Source: JBBSBL01 sp046330255
GTDB lineage: Bacteria > Actinomycetota > Thermoleophilia > Solirubrobacterales > Solirubrobacteraceae
Length of the DNA stretch: 64,000 nt
NCBI GenBank assembly: GCA_046330255.1
Contig: JAXLTC010000002.1
Coordinates: forward strand, 868,001-932,000
Reading direction: 5' to 3'
The translations under genes were made by a program, and so were the position numbers. Below, in pieces: positions 41,014 through 52,162 of this stretch. The notes beneath the pieces are model-generated. The model was not told where the DNA came from and ran no database searches. It saw nothing but the letters and a program-made list of their open reading frames with translations. Each line of letters begins with the position of its first letter. Positions within the stretch are counted from its first letter, which is position 1.

Positions 41014-41817
41014 ATGGCCGGATCGGCCCCGCCCGGCCCGCCCGCCACGCTGATCACGATCCCGATCAGCCACTTCTGCGAGAAGGCGCGCTGGGCGCTG
41101 GACCGCTGCGGGGTCGCCTATCGCGAGCGCGCCCATCTCCAGGTGCTGCACGTGATCGCGGCGCGGCGCGCGGGCGGCGGGCGCACCGTGCCGGTGCTCG
41201 TGTGCGGGGACGGGGTGCTGGACGACTCGTCGCTGATCCTCGATCACGCCGACCGCCGGGCGCCCGGACCCGAGTGGCGGCTCTACCCCGAGGATCCGGA
41301 CGCGGCCGCCGAGATCCGTGCGCTGGAACGCGGGCTCGACGAGGGCCTCGGCCCGCACGGGCGGCGCTGGATGTACCACGGCGTCGCCGCCCGACCCAGG
41401 ATCGCCCGCCGCTACGCGCCGACGGGCGTGCCGGCGTGGGAGCGCGCGGCGCTGCCGCTCGCGCTGCCCGTGCTCTCGCGCGTGATCGACCGCATCCTCG
41501 ACATCACGCCGGCCAGCGCCGCCGCGTCGCTCGCGGAAGTGCGGCGGGCTTTCGACCGGATCGGCGAGCGCCTGTCCGACGGGCGGCCCTACCTCGCGGG
41601 CGAGCGCTTCACGGCCGCCGACCTCACGTTCTCCGCGCTCGCGGCGGCGGTGCTGATGCCGCCGCAGTACGGCGTGCCGATTCCCCGGCCGGACGAGCTG
41701 CCCGCTCCCATGGCCGCGACCGTGCGCGAGTTGCGTGAGCACCCGGCGGGCCGCCACGCGCTGCGCATGTTCGCCACCGAGCGCCGCCGGGGGCCCGGGC
41801 GCGTCTACGCGCGCTGA
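41014..41817 (+). CDS. Glutathione S-transferase family protein
   Basis: Protein of 267 residues. The N-terminal thioredoxin-like domain has ITIPISHFCEKARWALDRCGVAY and RTVPVLVCGDGVLDDSSLILDHAD (the cis-Pro VPVL and the ES-like DDSS site). The C-terminal all-helical domain ends with PYLAGERFTAADLTFSALAA. This is the GST fold. Actinobacteria generally lack glutathione, so the thiol may be mycothiol or none. It starts 4 bp after the mazF stop but is probably an independent function. Its end overlaps the next minus-strand gene by 13 bp. Confidence 0.85.
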   Translation: MAGSAPPGPPATLITIPISHFCEKARWALDRCGVAYRERAHLQVLHVIAARRAGGGRTVPVLVCGDGVLDDSSLILDHADRRAPGPEWRLYPEDPDAAAEIRALERGLDEGLGPHGRRWMYHGVAARPRIARRYAPTGVPAWERAALPLALPVLSRVIDRILDITPASAAASLAEVRRAFDRIGERLSDGRPYLAGERFTAADLTFSALAAAVLMPPQYGVPIPRPDELPAPMAATVRELREHPAGRHALRMFATERRRGPGRVYAR

Positions 41818-42428
41818 GGGGACCGGTGCGGCTGCCGCCGGCCGCACGAGATGGCGAGCGTGAGCGACGCCCGTGCGGTCAGCGCCCGCCCCGGCCGCGG
41901 CGACGGCCCCACGACCTGGCTCGGCTCGCGCCGGGTGCGGGCGCAGACCGTGCGATGCGCCGTCCCCCGCAGCCAGGCCTCGGCGTCGGCGGTGGAGAGC
42001 CCGGTAACGCGCGGCGCCGCCGTGTAGTAGCGGCCGCCGACCTTCACCCGCGGCGCAGCGGCGAGCCCTCGCTGCCGGAACCCGGCGCCGAGGGGCCTGA
42101 GCGCTCGGCCGGCGAGCGGCGCGCGCAGCCGGACGCGGATGCTGTAGCGGCGCTCCACGAGCGAGCACCCCTCGTGGTCGCCCTCGGGAATCACGACGCG
42201 CTGGGAGAGCGAGACCGTGACCCGGTCGCGGCTCTCGGTCGTCGTCGGCTTCGCCTCGTACTCGCAGCCGCCTCCCCAGTAGCCGAACACGAGGGATCGC
42301 GCTCCCGCGCCCACGCCGAGCAGGTCGGCGCCGACCGGGCGGTGCTCCTCGCGGAACGCACCGGCGGGAGGCGCGGCGGCGAGGCCGGCCAGCCCGACGG
42401 CCAGCGCGAAGCGTGCGACTCCCGTCAC
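41805..42428 (-). CDS. Secreted protein with PASTA-like C-terminal segment
   Basis: Protein of 207 residues with a signal peptide (~5-24, PAGA|F). The middle is unrecognised and contains Cys residues. Near the C-terminus VTGLSTADAEAWL followed by QVVGPSPRPGRALTARASLTLAIS matches the PASTA domain pattern (beta-lactam/muropeptide-binding repeats). It may contact the cell wall. GTG 42428 starts the signal peptide directly. Confidence 0.7.
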   Translation of the reverse strand: MTGVARFALAVGLAGLAAAPPAGAFREEHRPVGADLLGVGAGARSLVFGYWGGGCEYEAKPTTTESRDRVTVSLSQRVVIPEGDHEGCSLVERRYSIRVRLRAPLAGRALRPLGAGFRQRGLAAAPRVKVGGRYYTAAPRVTGLSTADAEAWLRGTAHRTVCARTRREPSQVVGPSPRPGRALTARASLTLAISCGRRQPHRSPQRA

Positions 42429-42514
42429 GTTCCTGAGAGCGCGGCCGGGGCAGGACGTGACGCGCGAGGTAGTAGCGTCATCGCCGTACCGCCGCCCGTC
42501 CCAGGAGAGCCAGC

Positions 42515-43951
42515 ATGTCAGTAGCCAGCGAGGTCCAGGTCCGCGACCGCCTGTATGTCGGGGGCGAGTGGGTCGAGCCGTCGAGCGAGACGACGATCGA
42601 CGTGGTCGAGAGCGCGACCGAGGAGGTCATCGGGCGCGTGCCGGACGGCGATTCCGCCGACGTCGATCGCGCCGCCCGCGCCGCCCGCGCCGCCTTCGAC
42701 GGCTGGGCCGCGACGCCGCTCGAGGAGCGCATCGCCGCGCTCGAGCGCATCGCCGAGCAGGTCAAGTCGCGCCTGGACGTCTTCGCCGAGACGGTCGCGC
42801 GCGAGCTGGGCATGCCGGTGGCGCTCGCCGGCCCGGTGCAGGTCAAGGGACCTATCGCGCAGTTCCGCGGCCAGCGCAAGCTCGCCGAGCAGATCGCCTG
42901 GCGCGAGGAGATCGGCAACTCGATCGTGCTGCGCGAGCCGGTCGGCGTTGTCGGCGCGATCACCCCGTGGAACTTCCCGCTGCAGCAGATCTCGACCAAG
43001 GTCGCACCCGCGATGGCGGCCGGCTGCACGGTCGTGGTCAAGCCGAGCGAGATGACGCCGCTGACCGCGTTCCTGCTCGCCGACGCGATCGAGGAGGCCG
43101 GGCTGCCGGCCGGCGTCTTCAACCTCGTCAGCGGCACCGGCCCGGTCACGGGCGAGGCGCTCGCGTCGCACCCCGAGATCGACGTCGTGTCGTTCACGGG
43201 CTCCACGCGCGCAGGCAGGCGCGTGAGCGAGCTCGCCGCGCAGAGCGTCAAGTCGGTCACGGTGGAGCTCGGGGGCAAGTCCCCCAACGTGATCCTCGAC
43301 GACGCCGACCTCGAGGCGGCGATCGCCGACGGCATCCAGAACTGCTTCCTGAACTCCGGGCAGGTGTGCAGCGCGCTGACCCGGATGCTCGTGCCGCGCG
43401 AGCGCCTGGCCGAGGCGGAGGAGCTGGCGACCCGGGCCGCCGAGGCCACGCCGGTCGGCGACCCGTTCGCCGAGGGAACGTTCGTGGGCCCGCTGGTCTC
43501 GGCGACGCAGCGCGACCGCGTGCGCTCCTACATCGAGCGCGGCGTGGAGGACGGCGCGAAGCTGCTGACCGGCGGCGCCGACGCGCCCGAGGGCCTAGAG
43601 CGGGGCTTCTACGTGCGCCCGACCGTGTTCTCGCAGGTCGACCCGGAGTCGGCGATCGCCCAGGAGGAGATCTTCGGCCCGGTCCTGGCGATCATCCCCT
43701 ACGACGACGAGGACGAGGCCGTGCGGATCGCAAACGACACGATCTACGGGCTCTCCGGCGCAGTCTGGTCCGGCGACGAGGAGCGCGCGATCGACGTCGC
43801 CGCGCGAATCCGCACCGGGCAGATCTCGATCAACGGCGGCGCCTACAACCCGCTGGCGCCGTTCGGCGGCTTCAAGCAGTCCGGCCACGGGCGCGAGAAC
43901 GGACGCTACGGGCTCGAGGAGTACCTCAGCGCGAAGGCGCTGCAGCGCTAA
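42515..43951 (+). CDS. NAD(P)-dependent aldehyde dehydrogenase
   Basis: Protein of 478 residues. Family motifs are [47 protein letters not shown] (catalytic Glu), [11 protein letters not shown] (nucleophile Cys), [10 protein letters not shown] and [15 protein letters not shown]. The substrate is uncertain. The convergent saccharopine-dehydrogenase-family gene raises the possibility of a lysine-derived semialdehyde, but this is only contextual. ATG 42515 follows a GGAG ribosome site. Confidence 0.92.
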   Translation: MSVASEVQVRDRLYVGGEWVEPSSETTIDVVESATEEVIGRVPDGDSADVDRAARAARAAFDGWAATPLEERIAALERIAEQVKSRLDVFAETVARELGMPVALAGPVQVKGPIAQFRGQRKLAEQIAWREEIGNSIVLREPVGVVGAITPWNFPLQQISTKVAPAMAAGCTVVVKPSEMTPLTAFLLADAIEEAGLPAGVFNLVSGTGPVTGEALASHPEIDVVSFTGSTRAGRRVSELAAQSVKSVTVELGGKSPNVILDDADLEAAIADGIQNCFLNSGQVCSALTRMLVPRERLAEAEELATRAAEATPVGDPFAEGTFVGPLVSATQRDRVRSYIERGVEDGAKLLTGGADAPEGLERGFYVRPTVFSQVDPESAIAQEEIFGPVLAIIPYDDEDEAVRIANDTIYGLSGAVWSGDEERAIDVAARIRTGQISINGGAYNPLAPFGGFKQSGHGRENGRYGLEEYLSAKALQR

Positions 43952-43997
43952 CGGTCACCCTTCCGGCGCCCACCGTGGCCGCGAGTCGTAACCATCG

Positions 43998-44182
43998 GCG
44001 GCAACGAAGGAAGGCTCACCGGCCCGCGTGCCCCACCTGCGAAGGGCGCACGGGATTCGCCCTCCTGCCCTGGGGGTCGCATATGCCCCCTATCCAGGAG
44101 TACGGACCCGGTGCCGCCCTTGCGCGGCCGTGTCGCGCGACGGGCGCGCGCACCAAGCGCGCAATGCCTCCTTCGTTGCCGC
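43998..44182. repeat. Inverted-repeat-bounded intergenic element
   Basis: GCGGCAACGAAGGA (43998-44011) and its perfect reverse complement TCCTTCGTTGCCGC (44169-44182) bound 185 bp with no gene. The 311-bp gap 43952-44262 between two convergent genes holds this element and nothing else I can name. The arm is the same core as in the repeats at 4587, 5736 and 5900 and, inverted, at 6118. Confidence 0.75.
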
Positions 44183-44262
44183 AGTTCGCGACGTGACAGA
44201 GAGCCCGCAGCGACGAGGGGGACCAGCGGGGACGGAGCGGTTGGGACCCGGCGCCGCCCCGG

Positions 44263-45504
44263 CTACCGCGCGGCCAGCGGCCGGCCGGGGTTCGCCGGGT
44301 CGCGCTCCGAGATCCCGTGCGGGGAGCCGTAGTCGGCGAGCAGGTCCAGGAACGGGACGGAGTCGAACGCCTCCGGGCCGAGCACGCCGGCGCCCGACCA
44401 TGCGCCCGAGGCGAGCAGCTCCATCGCGACGACCGGGTTGATCGCGGTCTGCCAGACCACCGCCTGGCAACCGTACTCGCGCATCGTGGTCTCGTTGTCG
44501 ACTACGTGGTAGACGTAGGTCGCGCGCGGCTCCCCGTCGCGGCCGCGGCCGGTGAGCAGCGTGCCGGCGCAGGTGCGCCCCCGCATCCGGTCGCCGAGCG
44601 TCGCCGGGTCGGGCAGCGCGGCGGCGACCAGGTCGCGCGGCGCGACCTCGACGCCGCGGACGCGCACCGGCTCGGTCGAGTCCAGGCCGAGCTTGCGCAG
44701 CGTCCGCAGCACGCCGATGAACTCATCCCCGAGCCCGTACTTGAACGTCGCGCGGCCGACGTCCAGCCAGCGCGGGATCAGCGCGACCTCCTCGTGCTCG
44801 ACGTTCACGCACTCGACCGGGCCGATCCCCTCCGGGAACTCGAAGACCTCGGGCTCGGAGAACGGCTCGGTCGTGAACCAGCCGCGCCCCCGCTCGTAGA
44901 CGAGCGGGGGGTTCAGGCACTCCTCGATCGTCGTCCAGATCGAGAAAGTCGGCGCGAAGTCGTAGCCATCGACCACGAGATCGGCGCCGTCGCGCACGCC
45001 CGCCTCGTCGATCGCCGAGCAGAGATGGTCCGCGCCGTAGCGCGCCGCGACGTCGGAGAAGCCGGGCTCGACGCCGATGCCGACGAGCTGCAGCAGCCCG
45101 GCGGCCTCCCACTGCTCGGCGATCGCGAACTGCTCGTCGCCGAGCATCACGCCGGTCTGCGCGAAGGGCCGCTCGGGATGGCGGTGCGAGAGCGTCATCG
45201 CCATGTCGAGGTATGTGCAGCGCGCGGCGAAGCAGGCCTCGTAGATCGGCGTGTTGAAGCGCGGGTCGCACGCGTTCAGGACCACATCGGCGCGCTCGGC
45301 GCGCATCAGGGCCTCGAGCGCGTCGCGGTCGGAGGCGTCGACCTGCGCGGAGCCGAAGCGCTCGTCGGAGATCCGCTCGGCCGCCGCGCGAGCGCGCTCG
45401 GCGGCGACGTCGGCCAGCACCAGGCGCTCGAAGAAGTCGCGGCGCGCCGCGATCGCCGCCGCCGCCGCTCCGACGCCGCCCGCGCCGACGATCAGGATCC
45501 GCAT
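44263..45504 (-). CDS. Saccharopine dehydrogenase / lysine dehydrogenase family protein
   Basis: Protein of 413 residues. N-terminal Rossmann site MRILIVGAGGVGAAAAAIAARR, then VLNACDPRFNTPIYEACFAARCTYLDMA and LVGIGVEPGFSDVAARYG, which are typical of the saccharopine-dehydrogenase / L-lysine 6-dehydrogenase / carboxyspermidine-synthase family. The C-terminal domain contains AVVWQTAINPVVAMELLASGAW. Which amine substrate is used cannot be told from sequence. It is convergent with the aldehyde dehydrogenase gene. Confidence 0.87.
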   Translation of the reverse strand: MRILIVGAGGVGAAAAAIAARRDFFERLVLADVAAERARAAAERISDERFGSAQVDASDRDALEALMRAERADVVLNACDPRFNTPIYEACFAARCTYLDMAMTLSHRHPERPFAQTGVMLGDEQFAIAEQWEAAGLLQLVGIGVEPGFSDVAARYGADHLCSAIDEAGVRDGADLVVDGYDFAPTFSIWTTIEECLNPPLVYERGRGWFTTEPFSEPEVFEFPEGIGPVECVNVEHEEVALIPRWLDVGRATFKYGLGDEFIGVLRTLRKLGLDSTEPVRVRGVEVAPRDLVAAALPDPATLGDRMRGRTCAGTLLTGRGRDGEPRATYVYHVVDNETTMREYGCQAVVWQTAINPVVAMELLASGAWSGAGVLGPEAFDSVPFLDLLADYGSPHGISERDPANPGRPLAAR

Positions 45505-45637
45505 GGGCGGGAACGTACCGTCCGCGGCGGGCGGAAGGCCCCGCCGGGCGGCGCCGATGGTCTCCCGGCGGGATTGTCTATATTCCGGGTCGGATTTACT
45601 GTCTTATGCGATGCCCCCGAGACCGGAGACGACACCG

Positions 45638-46129
45638 ATGAGCGCGACCGACGAGCTGCTGCGCAACGCCGACGACTACGCCGCGAGCTTCGACAGCGGC
45701 GACCTGCCGGTGCCCCCCGGCCGCAAGGTGGCGGTCGTGGCGTGCATGGACGCGCGCCTGAACCCCTACGGGGTGCTCGGGCTGCGCGAGGGAGACGCGC
45801 ACGTGATCCGCAACGCGGGCGGGGTCGTGACCGACGACGCGATCCGCTCGCTGGCGATCTCCCAGCACCTGCTCGGCACCGAGGAGGTGATCCTCATCCA
45901 CCACACCGGCTGCGGCATGCTCACGTTCAGCGACGAGGACTTCAAGAGCAAGCTCGAGCAGGAGGCCGGCGAGCGCCCGTCCTGGCCGGTCGGGACGTTC
46001 GGCGATCTCGACGAGGACGTGCGCGAGTCGATCTCCCGGGTCAAGGGGAGCCCGTTCCTGCCGCGCAAGGACAGCGTTCGCGGGTTCGTCTACGAGGTCG
46101 AGACCGGGAGGCTGCGCGAGGTGAGCTGA
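45638..46129 (+). CDS. Beta-class carbonic anhydrase
   Basis: Hydrates CO2 to bicarbonate. The protein has 163 residues, the short form like M. tuberculosis Rv1284. The zinc set is Cys in ACMDARLNPY (CxDxR), then His and Cys in IHHTGCGML. VIRNAGGVVTDDAIRSLAISQHLLGTEEV is the family core. ATG 45638 is chosen because the conserved core begins 30 residues later. The 133-bp upstream gap contains an AT-rich TATATT (45579-45584), unusual in this genome and a possible -10. Confidence 0.93.
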   Translation: MSATDELLRNADDYAASFDSGDLPVPPGRKVAVVACMDARLNPYGVLGLREGDAHVIRNAGGVVTDDAIRSLAISQHLLGTEEVILIHHTGCGMLTFSDEDFKSKLEQEAGERPSWPVGTFGDLDEDVRESISRVKGSPFLPRKDSVRGFVYEVETGRLREVS

Positions 46130-46198
46130 GCTCGGGCGGCGGCGCTCGCCGAGCGCCGCGAGCCTCGCGCGGGGAACCACGCGAGGACGGCTCGTTCC

Positions 46199-46232
46199 GA
46201 GGGCCCCGGCCGCCACAGGCGCCGGGGCCCTC
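46199..46232 (+). terminator. Terminator hairpin after carbonic anhydrase
   Basis: GAGGGCCCCGGC (46199-46210) pairs perfectly with GCCGGGGCCCTC (46221-46232) over a 10-nt loop, 70 bp after the stop codon. Confidence 0.75.
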
Positions 46233-46251
46233 GCCGTTGTGGGCGCGCTGA

Positions 46252-46269
46252 TATAGTTAGCAACGCTAA
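46252..46269 (+). promoter_or_regulatory. MarR operator and promoter
   Basis: TTAGC-AAC-GCTAA (46257-46269) is a perfect inverted repeat of the TAGTTAGCnnGCTAA kind typical for MarR proteins. It directly abuts a -10 hexamer TATAGT (46252-46257). The start codon TTG 46275 lies about 11 nt after the expected transcription start. Confidence 0.7.
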
Positions 46270-46274
46270 TCATC

Positions 46275-46760
46275 TTGCCAGCCGCCCGGACCAGACCACC
46301 CACCGCCCCGAAAGAGCCCGCCGCCGCGGACGGCGTGCCCGCCGCCGACCTCGCCGCGCACCTGCGCCTGAGCGTCACGCGAATGGCGCGCCGGCTGCGC
46401 CAGGAGGCCGGCTCGGGGTTGACCCCCTCGCTGGCGGCGGCGCTGGCGACGATCGAGCGCCACGGGCCGCTCGGGCCCAGCGCGCTCGCCTCCGTGGAGC
46501 GGATCCAGCGCCCCACCGCGACGCGCATCGTCGCCCGCCTGCGCGACGACGGCCTCGTCGCCCGCGAGCCCGACCCGTCCGACGGCCGCGCCTACCTCGT
46601 GCGCACAACACCCGAGGGCCGCGCCCTGCTGCGGGGGCTGCGCACGCGCAAGACCGCCTTCCTGGCGCGCCGCCTGGAGCGCCTGGACCCGCGGGAGCGT
46701 GCGGACCTGGAGCGCGCCGCCGGGCTGCTCGAGCGCCTGCTCGACGAGGAGCCGGCGTGA
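46275..46760 (+). CDS. MarR-family transcriptional regulator
   Basis: Protein of 161 residues from TTG 46275. After a ~25-residue Ala/Pro leader comes the MarR winged helix: LRLSVTRMARRLRQEAGSGLTPSLAAALATIERHGPLGPSALASVERIQRPTATRIVARLRDDGLVAREPDPSDGRAYLVRTTPEG. The wing Asp-Gly-Arg is intact. It heads an operon with an MFS exporter (GTGA overlap) and probably represses it until a drug or phenolic ligand binds. Confidence 0.9.
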   Translation: MPAARTRPPTAPKEPAAADGVPAADLAAHLRLSVTRMARRLRQEAGSGLTPSLAAALATIERHGPLGPSALASVERIQRPTATRIVARLRDDGLVAREPDPSDGRAYLVRTTPEGRALLRGLRTRKTAFLARRLERLDPRERADLERAAGLLERLLDEEPA

Positions 46761-48086
46761 GCCGCGCGCTCGCGGCCTCGTTCCGCTCGCTCGCGGTCCC
46801 CAACTACCGGCGCTACTTCACCGGGCAGATCGTCTCGCTCAGCGGCAACTGGATGCAGGTCGTCGCCGAGATGTGGCTGGTCGTGAAGCTGACCGACAGC
46901 GGCGCCGCGGTCGGCTTCGCGGCGGCCCTGCAGTTCCTGCCGATGCTGCTCGGGGCCGCCTGGGGCGGGCTGCTCGCCGACCGGCTGCCCAAGCGACGGC
47001 TGCTGATGGCGACCCAGGCGGCGATGGCCGTCCCGGCGCTCGTCCTGTTCGCGCTCGCGCTCGGCGGCCAGCCGCCGCTGGCGGCGGTGCTGGCCCTGAT
47101 CTTCGTGCGCGGCGCCATCAACGCGATCGACAACCCGACCCGGCAGGCGTTCATCGTCGAGATGGTCGGGCCCGGCCGGCTGCTGAACGCGGTCTCGCTG
47201 AACGCCGCCCTGGTCAACTCGGCCCGCGTCATCGGGCCCGCGATCGCCGGCGTCCTGATCGCGACCGCCGGGATCGCGCCCTGCTTCGCGCTCAACGCGC
47301 TGACCTTCTTCTTCATGATCGCGATGCTCGCGGCGATGGACCGCTCGCTGCTGCGCTCCCCGGAGCCGGCCGGCCGCTCGCGCGGGCAGCTGCGGCGCGC
47401 GCTGCGCCACGTGCGGATCACCCCCGACCTGCGGATCCCGCTGGCGCTGATGGCGCTGGTCGGCACGCTCGCCTTCAACTTCCAGGTCGTTCTGCCGCTG
47501 CTCGCGCGCTTCACCTTCCACGACCAGCACGGCGGGATCTACGCCGCGCTGACCACCGCGATGGGGCTCGGAGCGGTCGCCGGGGCGCTCGCGATGGGCG
47601 CTCGCGCGCGTCCGCGCCCGTCGTTCACGACGGCGGCGGCGGTCGCGCTCGGGGTCGCGATGGCGCTGACGGCGCTCGCGCCGACGCTCGGCCTCGCGCT
47701 CGCCGCGCTCGTGGTCACCGGTGCGGCGAGCGTGGCGTTCGCGGCAAGCGTGAACTCCTCGCTGCAGCTCTCCGCGCGCCCCCGGATGCGCGGGCGCATC
47801 ATGGCGCTCTACGCGATGGTGTTCCTCGGCTCCACCCCGATCGGCGGACCGCTGACCGGCTGGCTCGCGGGCTGGGCGGGACCGCGCTGGGCGCTTGCGC
47901 TCGGGGCGGTCGCGGCGGTCGCCGGCGGGCTCGCGGCGCGGCTGGCGTATCGCCGCGCGGGCGTGCCGCTGTCGCATCCCGCGGGCACGGACGGCGCGCC
48001 CTCGCCCGAGCCCGCCGGGGATGCGCGGGCATCCTCGCTTCAGAGGCGGTTGAGCCGCCCCCGCTACTCTCGTCGCGGAGCCGACG

Positions 48087-50168
<2,082 letters not shown>

Positions 50169-50864
50169 ACCACACCAGGCCCGCGACGAGGACGCAGGCG
50201 CCGGCGACCGCGGCCCACACGCCGACCTGCGTGACCAGCCGCTCGCCGGTGGCGCCGAGGAAGTAGCCGAGCAGGCCGACCGAGACCGCCCAGCAGACTC
50301 CGCCCAGCGCGTTCCAGAGGAAGAACGAGCGCGCCGGCATCCCGTTGGCGCCGGCGAGCACCGCGGCGGTGATGCGCAGCAGCGCGACCCAGCGCCCGAG
50401 GAACACCGCCTTCGGGCCGTGACGGGCGAAGAAGCGGTCGCCGTGACGCAGCATCGCCTGGCGGCGCGCGTGGTGGCGGCCGGGGCGCTCCAGCAGGCGC
50501 CGCCCGCCCTTGCGCCCGATCCAGTAGCCGATGTTGTCCCCGATGATCGCGCCGAGCGCCGCGGCGGCGATCACCCATTCGATCTCCAGGCGCCCGCGGC
50601 TCGCGGCGATCGACGCCACCAGCAGCGTGGTCTCGCCCGGCACCGGAACCCCCATCGACTCGATCCCGATCATCAGCCCGACGACCGCGTAGCCGGCGTG
50701 CTCCGGCACCGCGACGAGCGCGGCTAGCACCGCGAGCAGCGTCACGTCGCGATCCTCGGCTCGGTCGGGCGGCGGGGCACCGTGCGGAATCGTGACTGAG
50801 GGCGCCGTCGTCCTGCCCAATGGTCGTCCTGCGACCACAGAACAGGACAACGCCCGCGCGTCGG

Positions 50865-51611
50865 CTACGGGGCGCGCGCGACCGCGAGCAGCGAGAGGCC
50901 GGCCGGGAGCGTGTGCCCGCGCGCCAACCACGCGGCCTCCGCGCGCATCGGCGCCACGAGCAGCCCGTCGAGGCGGCTGGGAGTGAGCTCGAGGTCCGAG
51001 CGCGCGCGGTCGCGGCCGCGCCCGACCGCGCGCTCGCCGATCCGCAGCGCCGCGGCGGGCGCCAGCAGCAGCGCGTTGAAGCCGGTCATGCGCTCCAGCC
51101 TCCAGCCGGAGTCGTGCAGCGCGGCGGCGAGCGTGCGGCGCGTGTAGCGGCGGCGATGACGGTTGACCACGTCGTGCGAGGACCACAGCACCGGGTATGC
51201 GGGAACGGTCAGGACGAGCCTGCCGCCCGGCGTCGTGACCCGCAGCAGCTCGGCCAGCACGGCGCGGTCGTCGTCGGTGTGCTCGACGACGTCGAGGCAG
51301 GTGACCAGGCCGAAGCGCCCGTCCTCCCAGGGCAGCGCCTCCAGCGTGCCCGCGCGCACGCCGGCGTGTCCCCGCGCGTGAGCGCGCCCCACCGCGGCGG
51401 CGCTGGAGTCGATGCCCGCCGGCTCGCCGTAGGCGGCGAGCTCGTCGAGCGTCCGGCCCGAGCCGCAGCCCGCGTCCAGCACCCGCCCGCCCGGCGGCGG
51501 CGGCAGGCGATCGAGCTCCGCGCGCAGCACCGCGCGGCGCCCGCGGTACCACCAGTGGCGCTCGTCGTGGTCCAGCATCGCGGCGTGCTCGCGCTCGTCC
51601 ACGGCGGGCAT
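50865..51611 (-). CDS. Class I SAM-dependent methyltransferase
   Basis: Protein of 248 residues. The HWWYRGRRAVLRAEL entry and SAM-binding motif I VLDAGCGSG are followed by GIDSSAAAV, LVTCLDVVEHTDDD and GGRLVLTVPAYPVLWSSHDVVNRHRRRYTRRTL. This set resembles methyltransferases of polysaccharide and polyprenyl loci (MT11/12 type). The C-terminal ~80 residues are a helix-rich, possibly membrane-associated extension. The substrate is unknown. A 119-bp gap separates it from dedA upstream on the same strand. Confidence 0.88.
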   Translation of the reverse strand: MPAVDEREHAAMLDHDERHWWYRGRRAVLRAELDRLPPPPGGRVLDAGCGSGRTLDELAAYGEPAGIDSSAAAVGRAHARGHAGVRAGTLEALPWEDGRFGLVTCLDVVEHTDDDRAVLAELLRVTTPGGRLVLTVPAYPVLWSSHDVVNRHRRRYTRRTLAAALHDSGWRLERMTGFNALLLAPAAALRIGERAVGRGRDRARSDLELTPSRLDGLLVAPMRAEAAWLARGHTLPAGLSLLAVARAP

Positions 51612-51640
51612 CGTCGCGCATCGGGGCCGCGCCCCACGCC

Positions 51641-52162
51641 ATGATCACGGCGATGGACGCCACGCCCGGGATCGAGATCAGGGCGGTCGCGGCGGACGCC
51701 CCGGTCGCCGCGGCGCTGCGCTCGGCGGTCGACGACGAGCTTCGCCGGCTCTACGCGGGCGTCATCGACGCGCGCCTGGAGGACACGCCAAGCGCGGGCC
51801 CGCGCGACCTCGCGCCGCCCGGCGGCGCGTTCCTGGTCGCCTTCGAGGACGGCCGCCCGGTCGCCTGCGGGGGCATCAAGCAGCTCGCCCCGGGGACGGG
51901 CGAGGTCAAGCGCATGTACGTGGTGCCGGCGGCGCGCGGCCGCGGGCACGCGCGCCGCCTGCTGGCGGCGCTCGAGCGGACCGCCGCCGAGCTCGGGCAC
52001 CGGCGCATGCGCCTCGACACCGGCCCGCGCCAGCCGCACGCGCGCGCGCTCTACGAGTCCGCGGGGTATGAGCCGATCCCCGACTACAACGGCAACCCGT
52101 TCGCGGCGCACTGGTTCGAGAAGGAGCTGCCGGGCTCCGCGCGCGGCGCCGGGCCCGGTTAG
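51641..52162 (+). CDS. GNAT-family N-acetyltransferase
   Basis: Protein of 173 residues. Motif A is clear: EVKRMYVVPAARGRGHARRLLAALE (acetyl-CoA pyrophosphate loop RGRGHA). Motif B is RMRLDTGPRQPHARALYESAGYEPIPDYNGNPFAAHWFEKEL. The acceptor is unknown. ATG 51641 or the ATG four codons later may be used. It starts 30 bp from the divergent methyltransferase and its end overlaps ctaA by 4 bp. Confidence 0.9.
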   Translation: MITAMDATPGIEIRAVAADAPVAAALRSAVDDELRRLYAGVIDARLEDTPSAGPRDLAPPGGAFLVAFEDGRPVACGGIKQLAPGTGEVKRMYVVPAARGRGHARRLLAALERTAAELGHRRMRLDTGPRQPHARALYESAGYEPIPDYNGNPFAAHWFEKELPGSARGAGPG

